From: JBBKWQ01 sp037969115
Lineage (GTDB): Bacteria; Actinomycetota; Acidimicrobiia; Acidimicrobiales; Ilumatobacteraceae
Direction: 5' to 3'
Length of the DNA stretch: 46,764 nt
Assembly: GCA_037969115.1 (NCBI GenBank)
Contig: JBBKWQ010000359.1
Coordinates: 1 to 46,764, forward strand
A program made the translations under genes and the position numbers. The notes below the pieces were generated by a model. The model made no database searches and was not told the origin of the DNA. It saw only the letters and a list, made by a program, of their open reading frames with translations. Below, piece by piece: positions 7,731 through 16,302 of this stretch. The number at the start of each line of letters is the position of its first letter. The first letter of the stretch is position 1.

Positions 7731-7755
7731 GTCGACCGAACCCGTCGACCGAACC
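7731..7755. repeat. 12-bp direct repeat after tatA
   Basis: GTCGACCGAACC occurs at 7731-7742 and again at 7744-7755, directly after the tatA stop codon. A further inverted repeat, GCGCCG-N5-CGGCGC, lies at 7760-7776. Function unknown. Confidence 0.5.
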
Positions 7756-7800
7756 GTACGCGCCGGTCGACGGCGCTCGCGATCGTCGACATCGTCACAA

Positions 7801-7840
7801 AGACAGCCGACCCGTGAACGGGTCGGCTGTCTCGCGTTTT
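7801..7840 (+). terminator. Strong Rho-independent-type terminator after tatA
   Basis: A perfect 14-bp stem, AGACAGCCGACCCG and its complement, closes a TGAA loop (7801-7832) and is followed by CGCGTTTT. It should end the whiB-tatA transcripts and shields the oppositely oriented second whiB gene. Confidence 0.85.
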
Positions 7841-7882
7841 CGGTCGATTCTCGAACTGGCTCGATCGGGGGCGGTCGCCCGG

Positions 7883-8152
7883 TCAGTCAGCCAGGATCGC
7901 GATGCGCCTGCGCTTCAGGATGCGGCGACGCTCACGTTCGCTGCACCCGCCCCACACCCCGTGTTCGATGCGGTTGTCGAGTGCGTGATCGAGACAACGA
8001 TCGATGACCGGACACGTCGCGCAGATCTTGCGGGCCCTGTCGACGCCGACGCCGTCGCTCGGGAAGAACGTCGCGGGCGCGTACATCCTGCAGTTCCCGT
8101 CGGCCATCCATGCGGTCGGGGAATCGGGGTCGGGTGGCGGGCTGTTCTCCAT
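7883..8152 (-). CDS. WhiB-family Fe-S transcriptional regulator (second)
   Basis: This 89-residue WhiB-like protein has cluster ligands C21, C44, C47 and C53 (CATCPVIDRC), at exactly the spacing of the first WhiB in this window, and GVWGG at 65-69. An extra cysteine follows the turn (C70). The tail SERERRRILKRRR is strongly basic. The ATG at 8152 is chosen over a longer in-frame start because GGAGAGG sits 8 bases upstream. The gene converges on the tatA terminator and has a long non-coding upstream region. The two WhiB proteins share only the family core, so they are paralogues rather than a recent duplication. Confidence 0.92.
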   Translation of the reverse strand: MENSPPPDPDSPTAWMADGNCRMYAPATFFPSDGVGVDRARKICATCPVIDRCLDHALDNRIEHGVWGGCSERERRRILKRRRIAILAD

Positions 8153-8486
8153 GGGGGTCACCTCTCCAGTTCGGAGCCGACGATGATGTCGGCGGGTATT
8201 CGTCGTGATGGGTGTCGTCGGTGGTTGTCGTTGCTTTCGTTGTTGAGACGCCCGTGGGACCTGAACGGTTCCCCACATCGCGACCAGTGTAACGTGATCG
8301 TAATGTTGGGGCCAGTACCGTCGCCAATGTCTTACCCTGTTCTTACCTTCGTACCCGAGGTATCGTCACACATTCGTCACATTGTTGTTCGTCACGGAGG
8401 GCGGACGACCGTCCTGACGGCGATGCTCTGGTGCTATCGAACCCGGCTGAGAGCGGTGCGGAACGGCGGCGCTAGACTTCTTCGAC
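8153..8486. other. 334-bp gap: leader of the minus-strand whiB and promoter of the next gene
   Basis: No convincing gene lies here; open frames crossing it look like shadows. Three TCGTCAC elements occur in the AT-richer part (about 8364-8395), and GGTAAGA occurs twice on the minus strand (about 8332-8350). A possible minus-strand -10 TACACT lies at about 8287-8292. This is consistent with a whiB promoter and a leader of over 100 bases. The right end carries a -10-like TAGACT (8473-8478) for the gene at 8487. Confidence 0.4.
8473..8478 (+). promoter_or_regulatory. Putative leaderless -10 (TAGACT) of the 89-aa gene
   Basis: TAGACT ends 8 bases before the ATG at 8487. Confidence 0.4.
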
Positions 8487-8756
8487 ATGACCGAAACTGT
8501 CGAAGGCGCAGCGCCTCGTGCACACGCCCGCATCGTGTATCTCGGGCCTGTGGCGCCCCACTGGGAAGTGTTCGGCGATTGGGGCGACCGGCAGGTGCTC
8601 GAACCATTCCGCGCCCGTGCACTCGCCCGGCTCGTGCTGTTGCCCCGCGACGATCCGCAGTTCCGCCGCAACAAGGAACGAATCAACCGCGATGGCGAAC
8701 GCGAACTGATCTCACTCGAATGGGAACTCGGCCTCCCTCACGGCGTCGACGCCTGA
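8487..8756 (+). CDS. Conserved-looking 89-aa protein of unknown function
   Basis: I do not recognise a family. The protein has a hydrophobic short strand HARIVYLGPVAPHWEVFGDWGD near residues 13-34, then an arginine-rich helical part (FRARALARLVLLPRDDPQFRRNKERIN) and an acidic end. No membrane segment, signal peptide or cysteine motif is visible. The TAGACT hexamer before the ATG, normal codon use for the window, and its place 33 bases before ppk in the same direction support it as a real gene, perhaps co-transcribed with ppk. Confidence 0.6.
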   Translation: MTETVEGAAPRAHARIVYLGPVAPHWEVFGDWGDRQVLEPFRARALARLVLLPRDDPQFRRNKERINRDGERELISLEWELGLPHGVDA

Positions 8757-8789
8757 TCAGACTGCGCGAACCCGACGGATGGCCGCGCT

Positions 8790-10955
8790 GTGACGCCAAA
8801 AGAGATCGGGGACCCGGACGGACGCGACGGCGATGCCGCTCGCTCGGCAGAGCCGAACACACACGGTGAGGTTGAACCAGACCACGACGAGCACCGGATT
8901 CTCAACCGCGAGCTGAGTTGGCTCGAGTTCAACGACCGGGTCCTCCAGCTCGCCACGGAGCCGGGCATCCCCTTGCTCGAGCGCGCGAAGTTCTGCGCGA
9001 TCTTCTCGACGAATCTCGACGAGTTCTTCCAGGTTCGTGTCGCCGCCCTCCACGACCAGATCGCCGCCGGTGTCAGCGACCCCACCTGGGACGGCCGCAC
9101 GCCCATCGAGACGCTGACCGCGGTGAGCGACCGGGTGGTCGATCTCGTTCGCCGGCAGGAGGAGATCTTCAGCGGCCAACTCCTTCCCGGGTTGGCCGAG
9201 GCGGGGATCTCGCTCGTGAAGTGGGACGACATCGACGGCCCGTCGCAGAAGAGACTGACCGAGTACTACGAATCGCGCATATTCCCGGTGCTCACACCCC
9301 TGGCCGTCGACCCGGTCCACCCGTTCCCGTACATCTCCAATCTCGCGCTCAGTCTGGCTGCCAGCGTTGCCGACCCCGATACGGGCGAACGGCGGTTCGT
9401 TCGGTTGAAGGTTCCCACCGTGTTCCCGCGGCTCGTGTCCGTCGGAGATGGGCGTTTCGTGCCGGCCGAGCAGCTCATCGGTGCCCACCTGCACACGCTC
9501 TTCGTGGGCATGATCGTCGAAGACTGGTCGATGTTCCGTGTCACCCGGAACGCCGACCTCACGCTGGAGGAGGAGGGCGCCGACGACCTGCTGCAGGCAG
9601 TCGAGCTCGAACTCCGCAAACGCCGGTTCAACCGAACCGTGCGCCTCGAGATCGACAACACGATGAGCGCCGAGATGCAGGAGCTCATCGCCGGCGAACT
9701 CGACGTCGATCCGCGAAACATCTTCCGGTACCAAAACATTCTCGACCTCAGTTGCATGTGGCAGCTCCAGACGATCGACCGCCCAGACCTCAAGGATCAC
9801 GCGTGGCCGCCCACCACGGCCGGGCGACTCCTCCACGCCGAAGAGACGGACCGTCCCATCGTGTCGGTCATGCGCGACCGGGCGATCCTCGTGCATCACC
9901 CGTACGAGAGCTTCTCGAGTAGCGCCGAGGCGTTCATCGAGCAGGCTGCCGACGACCCACGGGTGCAGTCGATCAAGATGACCCTCTACCGCTCGGGCGG
10001 CGACAGTCCGATCATCCGAAGCCTGATCCGCGCCGCCGAGCGAGGCGTGCAGGTCGCCGTGCTCGTCGAACTCAAGGCACGGTTCGACGAGGCCAACAAC
10101 GTGCAGTGGGCCAAAGAGCTCGAACAGTCGGGCGTGCACGTCGCCTACGGCATGGTCGGGTTGAAGACCCACTCCAAGGTCGTGCTCGTCGTACGTGACG
10201 ACGGCGATCAGCTCCGTCGGTACTGCCACATCGGCACCGGAAACTACAACTCCAAGACAGCGCGGCTCTACGAAGACATCGCTCTGTTCACGTGCGACCT
10301 CGACATCGGTGCCGACTGCACCCAGCTGTTCAACCATCTCACCGGCTACAGCCGCAGCTCTGAGTACCGAACTCTGCTGGTCGCGCCTCGTCACCTCCGT
10401 CAGCAGCTCATCGATCTGATCGAACGCGAGACGAGTTACGGCCCGGATGGCAGGATCACCATCAAGTGCAACTCCATCGGTGACCTCGCCATGATCGAGG
10501 CGCTCTACGCGGCGAGTGCGGCCGGGGTCAAGATCGACATGGTCGTGCGCGGTATCTGCATGCTCCGCCCAGGGGTGCCCGGATTGTCAGAGAACATCAC
10601 GGTGCGATGCATCCTCGGCCGCTACCTCGAGCACAGTCGCATCTACCGGTTCGACCATGGCAACGATGACGACGGTCCGATCTTTTTCACCGGGTCGGCC
10701 GACTTGATGCCGCGAAATCTCGATCGGCGCGTCGAAGTACTCGTGCCGATCGACCACCCGAGGCATCGGGCCTGGCTCGACCAGGTTTTCGAGTTCGATC
10801 TCGCCGACGACATCGTCCGTTGGGAGTTGCTACCGGACGATTCCTGGGTCCGCCGCGGGCCGCCCGACGTATTCGAACCCGATGCTCAGGAACGGATGTA
10901 TCGATGGGCGTTCGCGCACCAGCAGGCCGCCCGCCGGCAGGCGGAAGTCGGTTAG
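8790..10955 (+). CDS. ppk1: Polyphosphate kinase 1
   Basis: This 721-residue PPK1 reversibly makes polyphosphate from ATP. It opens with the family N-terminal pattern NRELSWLEFNDRVL (39-52) and STNLDEFFQVRVA (73-85). The autophosphorylated histidine is H461 in GLKTHSK. The second phospholipase-D-like half contains CHIGTGNYN (479-487) and later RNLDRRVEV. The length is normal. The start is GTG, and an acidic tail-like N-terminal extension of about 30 residues precedes the conserved part, so a later start is possible. The gene lies about 2 kb before the pst operon, so phosphate storage and uptake are near neighbours. It overlaps the convergent acyltransferase gene by 4 bases. Confidence 0.95.
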   Translation: MTPKEIGDPDGRDGDAARSAEPNTHGEVEPDHDEHRILNRELSWLEFNDRVLQLATEPGIPLLERAKFCAIFSTNLDEFFQVRVAALHDQIAAGVSDPTWDGRTPIETLTAVSDRVVDLVRRQEEIFSGQLLPGLAEAGISLVKWDDIDGPSQKRLTEYYESRIFPVLTPLAVDPVHPFPYISNLALSLAASVADPDTGERRFVRLKVPTVFPRLVSVGDGRFVPAEQLIGAHLHTLFVGMIVEDWSMFRVTRNADLTLEEEGADDLLQAVELELRKRRFNRTVRLEIDNTMSAEMQELIAGELDVDPRNIFRYQNILDLSCMWQLQTIDRPDLKDHAWPPTTAGRLLHAEETDRPIVSVMRDRAILVHHPYESFSSSAEAFIEQAADDPRVQSIKMTLYRSGGDSPIIRSLIRAAERGVQVAVLVELKARFDEANNVQWAKELEQSGVHVAYGMVGLKTHSKVVLVVRDDGDQLRRYCHIGTGNYNSKTARLYEDIALFTCDLDIGADCTQLFNHLTGYSRSSEYRTLLVAPRHLRQQLIDLIERETSYGPDGRITIKCNSIGDLAMIEALYAASAAGVKIDMVVRGICMLRPGVPGLSENITVRCILGRYLEHSRIYRFDHGNDDDGPIFFTGSADLMPRNLDRRVEVLVPIDHPRHRAWLDQVFEFDLADDIVRWELLPDDSWVRRGPPDVFEPDAQERMYRWAFAHQQAARRQAEVG

Positions 10956-11983
10956 GCGACTGGTTCGCCGTACGCCGCCGATGCGTGATCGGTGATCCAC
11001 TGGTCGACCCGTTCCCACTGGTCGACCAGCCAGGCGCCGAACTCGGCATGCCCGGTCGGTATCTCGTGGCGAGGGATCGTCCAGTACGCACACTCCACCG
11101 TCCGCCGGAGGGGGATCTTGCCCCAGATCTCGCTCAGGTTGAACAGGTCGTCGAGGCCGACGTGAGCCACGAACACCACCGTGACATCGTCCCGTGCGCG
11201 CACGGCTGCCAGAGCGCCCGCAGTACGCGGCGGCAGTACGTGGGTCATCGCCGATGCACGAACGGCTCGCTCGTGTCGACCGCGCGACTCCAGCTGCGCG
11301 ATCGCGCCGTCCCACCGCTGCGGCGTCCAGTTTCCACCTTCCGGGAAGATGATCAGCACGCTGTCGTCGTCCATGGTGGTACAGAGATCTCCGATGGCGG
11401 CGAGGTCGGCTGACGCGTCGGCCGGATTCTGGTCGCAGAAGTAATAGGGAAGCCGCCGGAGCATGTGATCGATGAACGGATCCCACAGCAGCTTGGTCGT
11501 GCCGAGCATGCGCAGCTGCCGGTCGTAGTCCTGGATGACGGTACGGGCGAGCAGGAACGCATCGCCGGGCCCGGCGTGCCGGGCGAACGTGACGATCGGG
11601 CCGGTGACCCGTTCCCGCGTGGGAATCACGAATGTGAACCCGAGATAGAAGCGCAGGGCTCGGGTGAACAATTCGAGCCACCAGCCGAACGCGCGATTGT
11701 GCGCGCGCCGGAATGGTCTCGTTCGGAGCGCCACTCCGAAGCCGGAGGCAACCCAGAGCGCAAATGCCATGAGCAGCCCGACGAACTCGGTGACGCACAT
11801 GGCGATGCCGAGGCCGCCGAGCCTGCTGAACCGCCAGCGCTTTCGATCGACCAGGTCGATCATCAGCAGGATGAGATGGAGGATCGGCGAACAGATGGTG
11901 ATGATGGCGCTGAGGACGAAGACCACCGGGGTCACCACGACCAGGCGAAACCACCGAGGTGGGACCTTCGTCGCCAAGTTCAC
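10952..11983 (-). CDS. PlsC-type lysophospholipid acyltransferase-like membrane protein
   Basis: This 343-residue protein has two hydrophobic N-terminal segments (about 13-45 and 60-85), then the acyltransferase block I H136-AGPG-D141 (HX4D) and block III FPEGGNW. It probably adds an acyl chain to a glycerolipid at the inner membrane. The frame stays open to 12406, but that would run through the divergent patatin gene. The GTG at 11983 is chosen because GGAGG lies 8 bases upstream and a TACAAT hexamer lies about 45 bases upstream. It is longer than typical PlsC (about 240) because of the N-terminal membrane region and a C-terminal extension. Confidence 0.75.
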   Translation of the reverse strand: MNLATKVPPRWFRLVVVTPVVFVLSAIITICSPILHLILLMIDLVDRKRWRFSRLGGLGIAMCVTEFVGLLMAFALWVASGFGVALRTRPFRRAHNRAFGWWLELFTRALRFYLGFTFVIPTRERVTGPIVTFARHAGPGDAFLLARTVIQDYDRQLRMLGTTKLLWDPFIDHMLRRLPYYFCDQNPADASADLAAIGDLCTTMDDDSVLIIFPEGGNWTPQRWDGAIAQLESRGRHERAVRASAMTHVLPPRTAGALAAVRARDDVTVVFVAHVGLDDLFNLSEIWGKIPLRRTVECAYWTIPRHEIPTGHAEFGAWLVDQWERVDQWITDHASAAYGEPVA

Positions 11984-12029
11984 CGGCACCCCCTCCACGT
12001 CGCCGCGGTTGCGCCGGCGAGTCGGATGA

Positions 12030-12035
12030 ATTGTA
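12030..12035 (-). promoter_or_regulatory. Putative -10 (TACAAT) of the acyltransferase gene
   Basis: TACAAT on the minus strand lies about 45 bases before the GTG at 11983, leaving a short leader that includes the Shine-Dalgarno GGAGG. Confidence 0.4.
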
Positions 12036-12091
12036 GACCGATCGGCGTGGTCGCCGACCCACTCGCTGGGATCGGTCACGGACACATCGCA

Positions 12092-12097
12092 TAACCT
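12092..12097 (+). promoter_or_regulatory. Putative leaderless -10 (TAACCT) of the patatin gene
   Basis: TAACCT ends 6 bases before the GTG at 12104. Confidence 0.45.
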
Positions 12098-12103
12098 GCC
12101 ACC

Positions 12104-12970
12104 GTGACGGATCGCTCGTGCGCTGAAACCGCGGGGCCGACAGCGTTCGTCCTCGGCGGCGGCGGTCTTCGCGGAGCAGCCGAGGTCGGCATGGTCAAAG
12201 CACTCGCTGAAACCGAAATTCGACCCGACATGGTGTTCGGCACGTCGATCGGTTCGATCAATGGGGCGATCATCGCGTCCGGACCTCTCGAAGACACCGC
12301 GTTGCTGCTCGAGACGGCCTGGAAGGACATGGTGTCGGGCAGCATGCTGCGAGAGGGCATCACCGGCAGGATCTCGAACATGGTCAGGCACCGGACGCAT
12401 CTGCATTCCAACGCAGGTCTGCGCAGCCTGCTGCTCGACTGGTTACCGCACGAGCGTTTCGAAGACCTGCCCGTCATGTTCCAGTGTTCGGCGGCTTGCA
12501 TCGAGACATCATCGGAGTGGTGGTTCGATTCCGGTCCGTTGATCGACCCGATCCTCGCCTCGTGCGCCGTTCCGAGTCTGCTCCCGCCCGTCGAGGTGCA
12601 CGGCCGTCACTTCATCGACGGCGGCGTCGTCAACTCGATCCCGCTGTCGCGAGCCATCGACATGGGAGCGACCACCATCTACGTGCTCCACGTCGGCAAC
12701 ATCGACACACCCCTGCGATTGCCGCGTCACGCGTGGGATGTCGCCTTCGTCGCCTTCGAGATCGCCCGCCGACACCGGTTCAATCGCGACCTGGCCACCC
12801 TTCCGCCCGGGATCGAGGTGCACGTGCTGCCCACCGGCAGTGACCCCGCGGCCAAGTACAACGATCCCTCGAAGCTGCGCTACAACCACCGCTCGACCAT
12901 CGACGCAGGGATCGAGCGTGCCTACCGCGAAACCGTGGCGTATCTGGCAGGCATCCAGCGTCGGGACTGA
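12104..12970 (+). CDS. Patatin-like phospholipase
   Basis: This 288-residue patatin-fold serine hydrolase has an oxyanion-hole glycine run LGGGGLRGAA (17-26), nucleophile S48 in GTSIG (GXSXG), and dyad aspartate D172 in DGG. These are all the catalytic parts of the RssA/NTE-like family that cleaves fatty acids from phospholipids. No signal peptide or membrane segment is seen. The GTG start is supported by TAACCT 6 bases upstream. It is divergent from a PlsC-type acyltransferase, so deacylation and reacylation of phospholipids may be linked here (inference). Confidence 0.88.
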   Translation: MTDRSCAETAGPTAFVLGGGGLRGAAEVGMVKALAETEIRPDMVFGTSIGSINGAIIASGPLEDTALLLETAWKDMVSGSMLREGITGRISNMVRHRTHLHSNAGLRSLLLDWLPHERFEDLPVMFQCSAACIETSSEWWFDSGPLIDPILASCAVPSLLPPVEVHGRHFIDGGVVNSIPLSRAIDMGATTIYVLHVGNIDTPLRLPRHAWDVAFVAFEIARRHRFNRDLATLPPGIEVHVLPTGSDPAAKYNDPSKLRYNHRSTIDAGIERAYRETVAYLAGIQRRD

Positions 12971-12989
12971 CGCTTCGCCGTCGGCGACT

Positions 12990-13034
12990 GTTCACCTGTC
13001 GTTCATCCAAGTCGCCCGGCACCGTTCACCTTTG
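12990..13034 (+). promoter_or_regulatory. PHO-box-like direct repeats upstream of pstS
   Basis: GTTCACCTGTC (12990-13000) is followed directly by GTTCATCCAAG (13001-13011), and GTTCACCTTTG lies at 13024-13034, about two repeat lengths further on. Eleven-base direct repeats beginning GTTCA are the form of the actinobacterial PhoP binding site. Two reversed GTTCAC copies (GTGAACC at 13059-13065 and 13105-13111) lie nearer the gene. This is the expected control site for the pst operon, probably bound by the response regulator encoded at 19078-19785. Confidence 0.7.
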
Positions 13035-13134
13035 TTCCGTACCGTCCGGGACGACGTTGTGAACCGCTTCGCGATATTGCGACGGCCACGAGCGTGACCA
13101 CGAAGTGAACCCCCTGGTGAATGGAGAGCGGCCC

Positions 13135-14250
13135 GTGAAGATTCGCAACAGGCGTGTGCATGCATGTTCGGTGATCGTGGCGCTGGCACTCACCGCGTGC
13201 GGCGGCAGCGACGAGGCAACCGAGGGAGCAGGCGGCACATCGGATGCATCGGGCGTTGCGAACGGCGACGCCTCTGGCACGTTGATCGGTGCTGGTGCGT
13301 CGTCACAGGCAGCGGCGATGCAGGGCTGGCAAGCCGGTTTCCAGACTGCGAATCCCGACGTCACCGTCGAGTACGACCCGATCGGTTCCGGTGGTGGCCG
13401 CGAGCAGTTCCTGTCGGGCGGCACGTCGTTCGCAGGCTCTGACGCCGTGATGAAAGACGACGAGTTCGACATGTCCAAGCAGCGATGTGCAGGCGACCAG
13501 GGTGCGATCAACCTCCCGCACTACATCTCACCGATCGCCGTGACGTACAACCTGCCATCGGTGGAAACACTCGGCCTCAGCCCCGACACGATCGCCGGAA
13601 TCTTCGCCGGCACGATCGAGACGTGGGACGCGCCAGAGATCGCAGCCGACAACCCCGGCGTCGAACTGCCCGATACGGCCATCAACCCCGTGCACCGCAG
13701 TGATGAGTCCGGCACGAGCGAGAACTTCACCGAGTACTTGAGCGCCGTGTCGCCGGACGTCTGGACGTACGGTTCCGTCGAGGTCTGGCCGATCGAGGAC
13801 GGCGAGGGAGCGCAAGGCACCTCCGGCGTCATCCAGGCCGTCAAGGCGGGTGAAGGTTCGGTCGGTTATGCCGATTCGTCGCAGGTCGGCGATCTCGGCG
13901 TGGCGGCCATCGGCGTCGGTGACGACTTCGTCGGCTTCAGCCCGGAAGCCGCGGCGAAGTCCGTCGACGTGTCCACCCGTGTCGAGGGTCGCGGCGAGTT
14001 CGACTTCGGCTTCGAACTCGATCGTACGACCACCGAAAGCGGCGTGTATCCGATCACGCTGGTGAGCTACCACCTGGTCTGCCTGCAGTACGGCACCCAG
14101 GAAGAGGCCGACCTCGTCAAGGCATTCATGACCTACGTGGGGTCTGCGGAGGGCCAGGCGGCTTCGGCCGCGTCGGCCGGTTCGGCGCCGATCTCGGACG
14201 AGCTGCGTGCCCAACTCAGCTCCGCCATCGCCCAGATCTCGGCGGGCTGA
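13135..14250 (+). CDS. pstS: Phosphate ABC transporter substrate-binding lipoprotein PstS
   Basis: This 371-residue lipoprotein has an N-terminal signal with lipobox LTAC (C22), then an acidic, Gly/Ser-rich spacer and the PstS phosphate-binding fold (LIGAGASSQAAAMQGW, DPIGSGGGREQF, GSDAVM, VHRSDESGTSENF). It captures phosphate outside the membrane for PstCA. GTG at 13135 with GGAGAG 6 bases upstream is preferred to the ATG ten codons earlier. PHO-box-like repeats lie 100-145 bases upstream. First gene of the pst operon; pstC follows after 7 bases. Confidence 0.93.
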   Translation: MKIRNRRVHACSVIVALALTACGGSDEATEGAGGTSDASGVANGDASGTLIGAGASSQAAAMQGWQAGFQTANPDVTVEYDPIGSGGGREQFLSGGTSFAGSDAVMKDDEFDMSKQRCAGDQGAINLPHYISPIAVTYNLPSVETLGLSPDTIAGIFAGTIETWDAPEIAADNPGVELPDTAINPVHRSDESGTSENFTEYLSAVSPDVWTYGSVEVWPIEDGEGAQGTSGVIQAVKAGEGSVGYADSSQVGDLGVAAIGVGDDFVGFSPEAAAKSVDVSTRVEGRGEFDFGFELDRTTTESGVYPITLVSYHLVCLQYGTQEEADLVKAFMTYVGSAEGQAASAASAGSAPISDELRAQLSSAIAQISAG

Positions 14251-14257
14251 TACTCCG

Positions 14258-15217
14258 ATGAGTACCTCGCCCGACGACATGACGATCCGCGAGATCGAGT
14301 TCGCGGAGTTCACCTCCGACCCTCGTGACCGTGTCGGTGATCGTGTGTTCGGGTCGCTGTCGACCGGAGCGAGTGTGTTCATCCTGGTGGTCCTCGTCGG
14401 CGTCGCCGGTTTCCTGATCGCCGAGTCGTTGCCCGCCTTCACAGCCGATCAGAACGAGATCGGCGGCGGGGACGGGTTCGTGCAATACGCGCTCCCGCTC
14501 GTCTTCGGCACGGTGTGGGCAGCGTTCCTCGCGTTGTTGCTCGCCACGCCGTTGGCCGTCGCCGTCGCGCTGTTCATCAGCCACTACGCGCCGCCTCGGC
14601 TGGCTCGACCGCTCGGATACGTGGTCGATCTGCTGGCCGCCATCCCGAGCGTCGTCTACGGCCTGTGGGGGATCATCGTGCTCGCTCCGGCCCTGAAGGA
14701 CAGCGTGTACCCGTGGCTGAACGAGAAACTCGGGTTCATCCCACTGTTCGGCGGCCCGATCTCGCCGAGCGGTCGCACGATGTCGACCGCAGCGATCGTG
14801 CTGGCAGTCATGGTGGTGCCGATCATCACGGCAATCGCCAGGGAGGTCTTCCTGCAGACGCCCGAACTGCAGGAGGAGGCCGCGCTCGCGTTGGGTGCGA
14901 CTCGATGGGAGATGATCCGCACGTCGGTGCTGCCACACGGGCGATCGGGCGTGATCAGCGGTGCGATGCTCGGTCTCGGGCGTGCGCTCGGCGAAACCAT
15001 GGCTGTCGCACTGATCCTGTCGACCGCCGACGTGATCAGCTTCAAGGTGCTGACGAATCAGAACCCGAACACGATCGCTTCGAACATCGCCCTGCAGTTT
15101 CCCGAGTCGTCCGGGCTCGAAGTCAACACGCTCATCGCGACCGGACTCGTGCTGTTCGGCATCACGCTCGTCGTGAACCTGGTCTCACGACGCATCGCCC
15201 GCGGCAGCGTCGTATGA
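14258..15217 (+). CDS. pstC: Phosphate ABC transporter permease PstC
   Basis: This 319-residue inner-membrane permease has about six hydrophobic segments, including one at about 35-55 and others from about 75 onward. The cytoplasmic EAA loop reads EEAALALGATRWEMIRTSVLP, followed by GRALGETMAV, the family signature for the ATPase contact. The ATG at 14258 is chosen over a frame-open start 17 codons upstream, which lies inside pstS. It forms the channel with PstA. The stop codon overlaps the pstA start (ATGA). Confidence 0.93.
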   Translation: MSTSPDDMTIREIEFAEFTSDPRDRVGDRVFGSLSTGASVFILVVLVGVAGFLIAESLPAFTADQNEIGGGDGFVQYALPLVFGTVWAAFLALLLATPLAVAVALFISHYAPPRLARPLGYVVDLLAAIPSVVYGLWGIIVLAPALKDSVYPWLNEKLGFIPLFGGPISPSGRTMSTAAIVLAVMVVPIITAIAREVFLQTPELQEEAALALGATRWEMIRTSVLPHGRSGVISGAMLGLGRALGETMAVALILSTADVISFKVLTNQNPNTIASNIALQFPESSGLEVNTLIATGLVLFGITLVVNLVSRRIARGSVV

Positions 15218-16302
15218 ACACGAGCACGACGCTGACAGAACCCGATCTGCAACGGCAGAATTCGGAACCGACGACGTTCGAGCGACCCCCCCTCTCGACT
15301 CGTCGCCAGGTCGTCGCCGGCGTCTTTGCGGTCGCGTTGGGCGCCCTCACATGGATCCCCTCCGGCACGGTCAGCCCCGTTCGGTGGGTTGCCGCGTCGA
15401 CGATCGTCTTCGCACTGGCGATCTACGTGTTGTCGCGTCGGCAAGAAGGCCGTCGCAGGGCATTCGACCGCGTGGTCACGTTCGCCATGTACGGCGCGTT
15501 CGCGGCGGTCGTGGTCCCACTGATCTCACTGCTGTACACGGTGATCACACGGGGAGCAGCTCGCTTCGATGCCGAGTTCTTCACGTCGTCGATGCGCAAC
15601 GTGGTCGGCGAGGGCGGTGGCGGCTATCACGCCATCGTCGGCACGATCATCGTCACCGGTCTTGCGACGATCATGTCGGTGCCGGTCGGGATAATGGTGG
15701 CGGTCTACCTGGTCGAGTACGGCAACGGCAAGCTCTCGAAGCTGGTGACCGTGATGGTCGACGTGATGACGGGCATCCCCTCGATCGTGGCCGGGCTCTT
15801 CGCCTACGCCCTCTTCGTCATCTTCCAGGGTCCCGGTGCCCGCTCGGGTCTGGCCGGCGCTGTTGCGCTGGCGGTGCTGATGACGCCAGTGGTGATTCGC
15901 GCGACCGAAGAGATGCTCAAACTCGTACCGATGGAGCTGCGCGAAGCTTCGTACGCGTTGGGCGTTCCCAAGTGGAAGACCATCGTCAGAGTCGTCATGC
16001 CGACCGCAGTGGCCGGCATCCTCACCGGCATCACCCTGGCGATCGCACGCGTCATCGGCGAAACGGCGCCGCTGCTCGTCGCCGCCGGCATCGCACAGGA
16101 CGCCAACTACAACCCGTTCTCCGGACGCATGACCACCCTGCCCGTCCAGGCGTACTACGGATACCAGACCCCCGGACTGCCCGCGGAAGCCGGCTACGAC
16201 CGAGCTTGGACGGCCGCCCTCGCCCTGATCATCATCGTCGTCTTTCTCTTCGCGCTCGCGCGTGTGATTGCTACGGTGTTCCAGCCGAAAGGACTGCGAT
16301 GA
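15214..16302 (+). CDS. pstA: Phosphate ABC transporter permease PstA
   Basis: This 362-residue permease pairs with PstC. An N-terminal cytoplasmic stretch of about 30 residues precedes two short hydrophobic segments and then the MetI-like permease core. The core has GVPKWKTIVRVVMPTAVAGI as its EAA loop and ARVIGETAPLLVAAG near the end. It is longer than E. coli PstA (296) because of the N-terminal part. It starts with ATGA overlap to pstC and ends with ATGA overlap to pstB, so translation is coupled along the operon. Confidence 0.93.
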   Translation: MNTSTTLTEPDLQRQNSEPTTFERPPLSTRRQVVAGVFAVALGALTWIPSGTVSPVRWVAASTIVFALAIYVLSRRQEGRRRAFDRVVTFAMYGAFAAVVVPLISLLYTVITRGAARFDAEFFTSSMRNVVGEGGGGYHAIVGTIIVTGLATIMSVPVGIMVAVYLVEYGNGKLSKLVTVMVDVMTGIPSIVAGLFAYALFVIFQGPGARSGLAGAVALAVLMTPVVIRATEEMLKLVPMELREASYALGVPKWKTIVRVVMPTAVAGILTGITLAIARVIGETAPLLVAAGIAQDANYNPFSGRMTTLPVQAYYGYQTPGLPAEAGYDRAWTAALALIIIVVFLFALARVIATVFQPKGLR

